A stretch of DNA of 37,310 nucleotides, taken from Pseudomonadota bacterium. GTDB lineage: Bacteria; Pseudomonadota; Alphaproteobacteria; Rhizobiales; JAKPQE01. The stretch spans positions 1 to 37,310 of the forward strand of contig JAKPQE010000071.1 in assembly GCA_029572955.1 (NCBI GenBank), written 5' to 3'. The translations under genes and the position numbers were made by a program. How positions within the stretch are numbered: position 1 is the first letter of the stretch; every line of letters begins with the position of its first letter. The notes below the pieces were generated by a model. It was not told the DNA's origin and made no database searches. It was given only the letters and a program-made list of their open reading frames with translations. Positions 37,239 through 37,310 of the stretch are shown one piece after another.

Positions 37239-37310
37239 ATGCTGAAGGAACCTGGACCTGAACAACTGGCGATCGAGATGGTGACGCTCGATCAGCTTGT
37301 TCCGCGCGAT
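37239..37310 (+). CDS. IS1182-like transposase, first 24 codons; 3' end outside window
   Basis: Open from the ATG at 37239 to the window end: M-L-K-E-P-G-P-E-Q, then I-E-M-V-T-L-D-Q-L-V-P-R-D. The pattern E-M-V-x-x-D-x-L-V-P-x-D is the usual beginning of IS1182/IS5-group DDE transposases, in which the D is normally followed by H-L-L-R. Too little is present to judge whether the gene is intact. Confidence 0.65.
   Translation, partial: MLKEPGPEQLAIEMVTLDQLVPRD

Larger units (their letters stand above)
37187..37310 (+). mobile_element. Left part of an IS1182-like insertion sequence, cut by the window end
   Basis: The sequence from about cagactg at 37187 onward includes a leader hairpin and the first codons of a transposase. 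The exact left end and any target duplication cannot be fixed because the right end is outside the window. Family assignment rests on the N-terminal residues and on the leader as I remember it in alphaproteobacterial IS1182-like elements. Confidence 0.55.

Overview
The window comes from a GC-rich alphaproteobacterium, most likely of the order Hyphomicrobiales. The basis is the GltB/GltD sequences, the neighbouring DUF459 SGNH protein and MltB-type transglycosylase, and the fused TAXI-TRAP permease with its RpiR regulator. This taxonomic call is inference from gene content and was not computed.

Region 1 (1 to about 13253) is the right-hand part of an integrated genomic island whose left end lies outside the window. 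It ends in a tRNA-Arg(ACG) 3' half (about 13204-13253) with no 5' half, the usual remnant left by a tyrosine integrase that targets a tRNA gene. The integrase and an AlpA-type excisionase sit just inside this end. The left part holds a cut-off Dam-type adenine methyltransferase, an overlapping gene that may be its restriction partner, and a DUF2779 nuclease-like protein. An intact IS66 element (2890-5414, perfect 8-bp target duplication) follows. Beyond it lies a leftward three-gene set: a DGQHR-domain protein, a radical SAM protein with a B12-binding-like N-terminus, and an Hsp90/GHKL-type ATPase. I do not recognise this combination as a named system, and it is the best candidate here for an undescribed defence or DNA-modification module. 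The DGQHR gene has an in-frame amber codon. The 110 codons after it stay open and encode what looks like a HEPN domain with an R-x4-H motif.

Region 2 (13254-18542) is ordinary chromosome: two tandem paralogous AraC-family regulators, an MscS-type channel and a YaiI/UPF0178 protein.

Region 3 (18546-25857) is a leftward transport and catabolism operon: TAXI solute-binding protein, fused TRAP permease, UspA protein, class III aminotransferase and a BKACE/DUF849 enzyme. A divergent RpiR regulator faces it across a perfect 16-bp palindrome. A strong terminator between the binding-protein gene and the permease gene probably sets their expression ratio. The operon suggests uptake of an unknown acid or amino acid, transamination, and acetyl-CoA-dependent cleavage of a beta-keto acid.

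Region 4 (25991-37310) holds an alpha/beta hydrolase, a histidinol-phosphatase-like IMPase, gltB-gltD for ammonium assimilation closed by a bidirectional terminator, a DUF459 SGNH protein that seems to lack its catalytic Ser and His, a lytic transglycosylase, and at the right edge the first 24 codons of an IS1182-like transposase.
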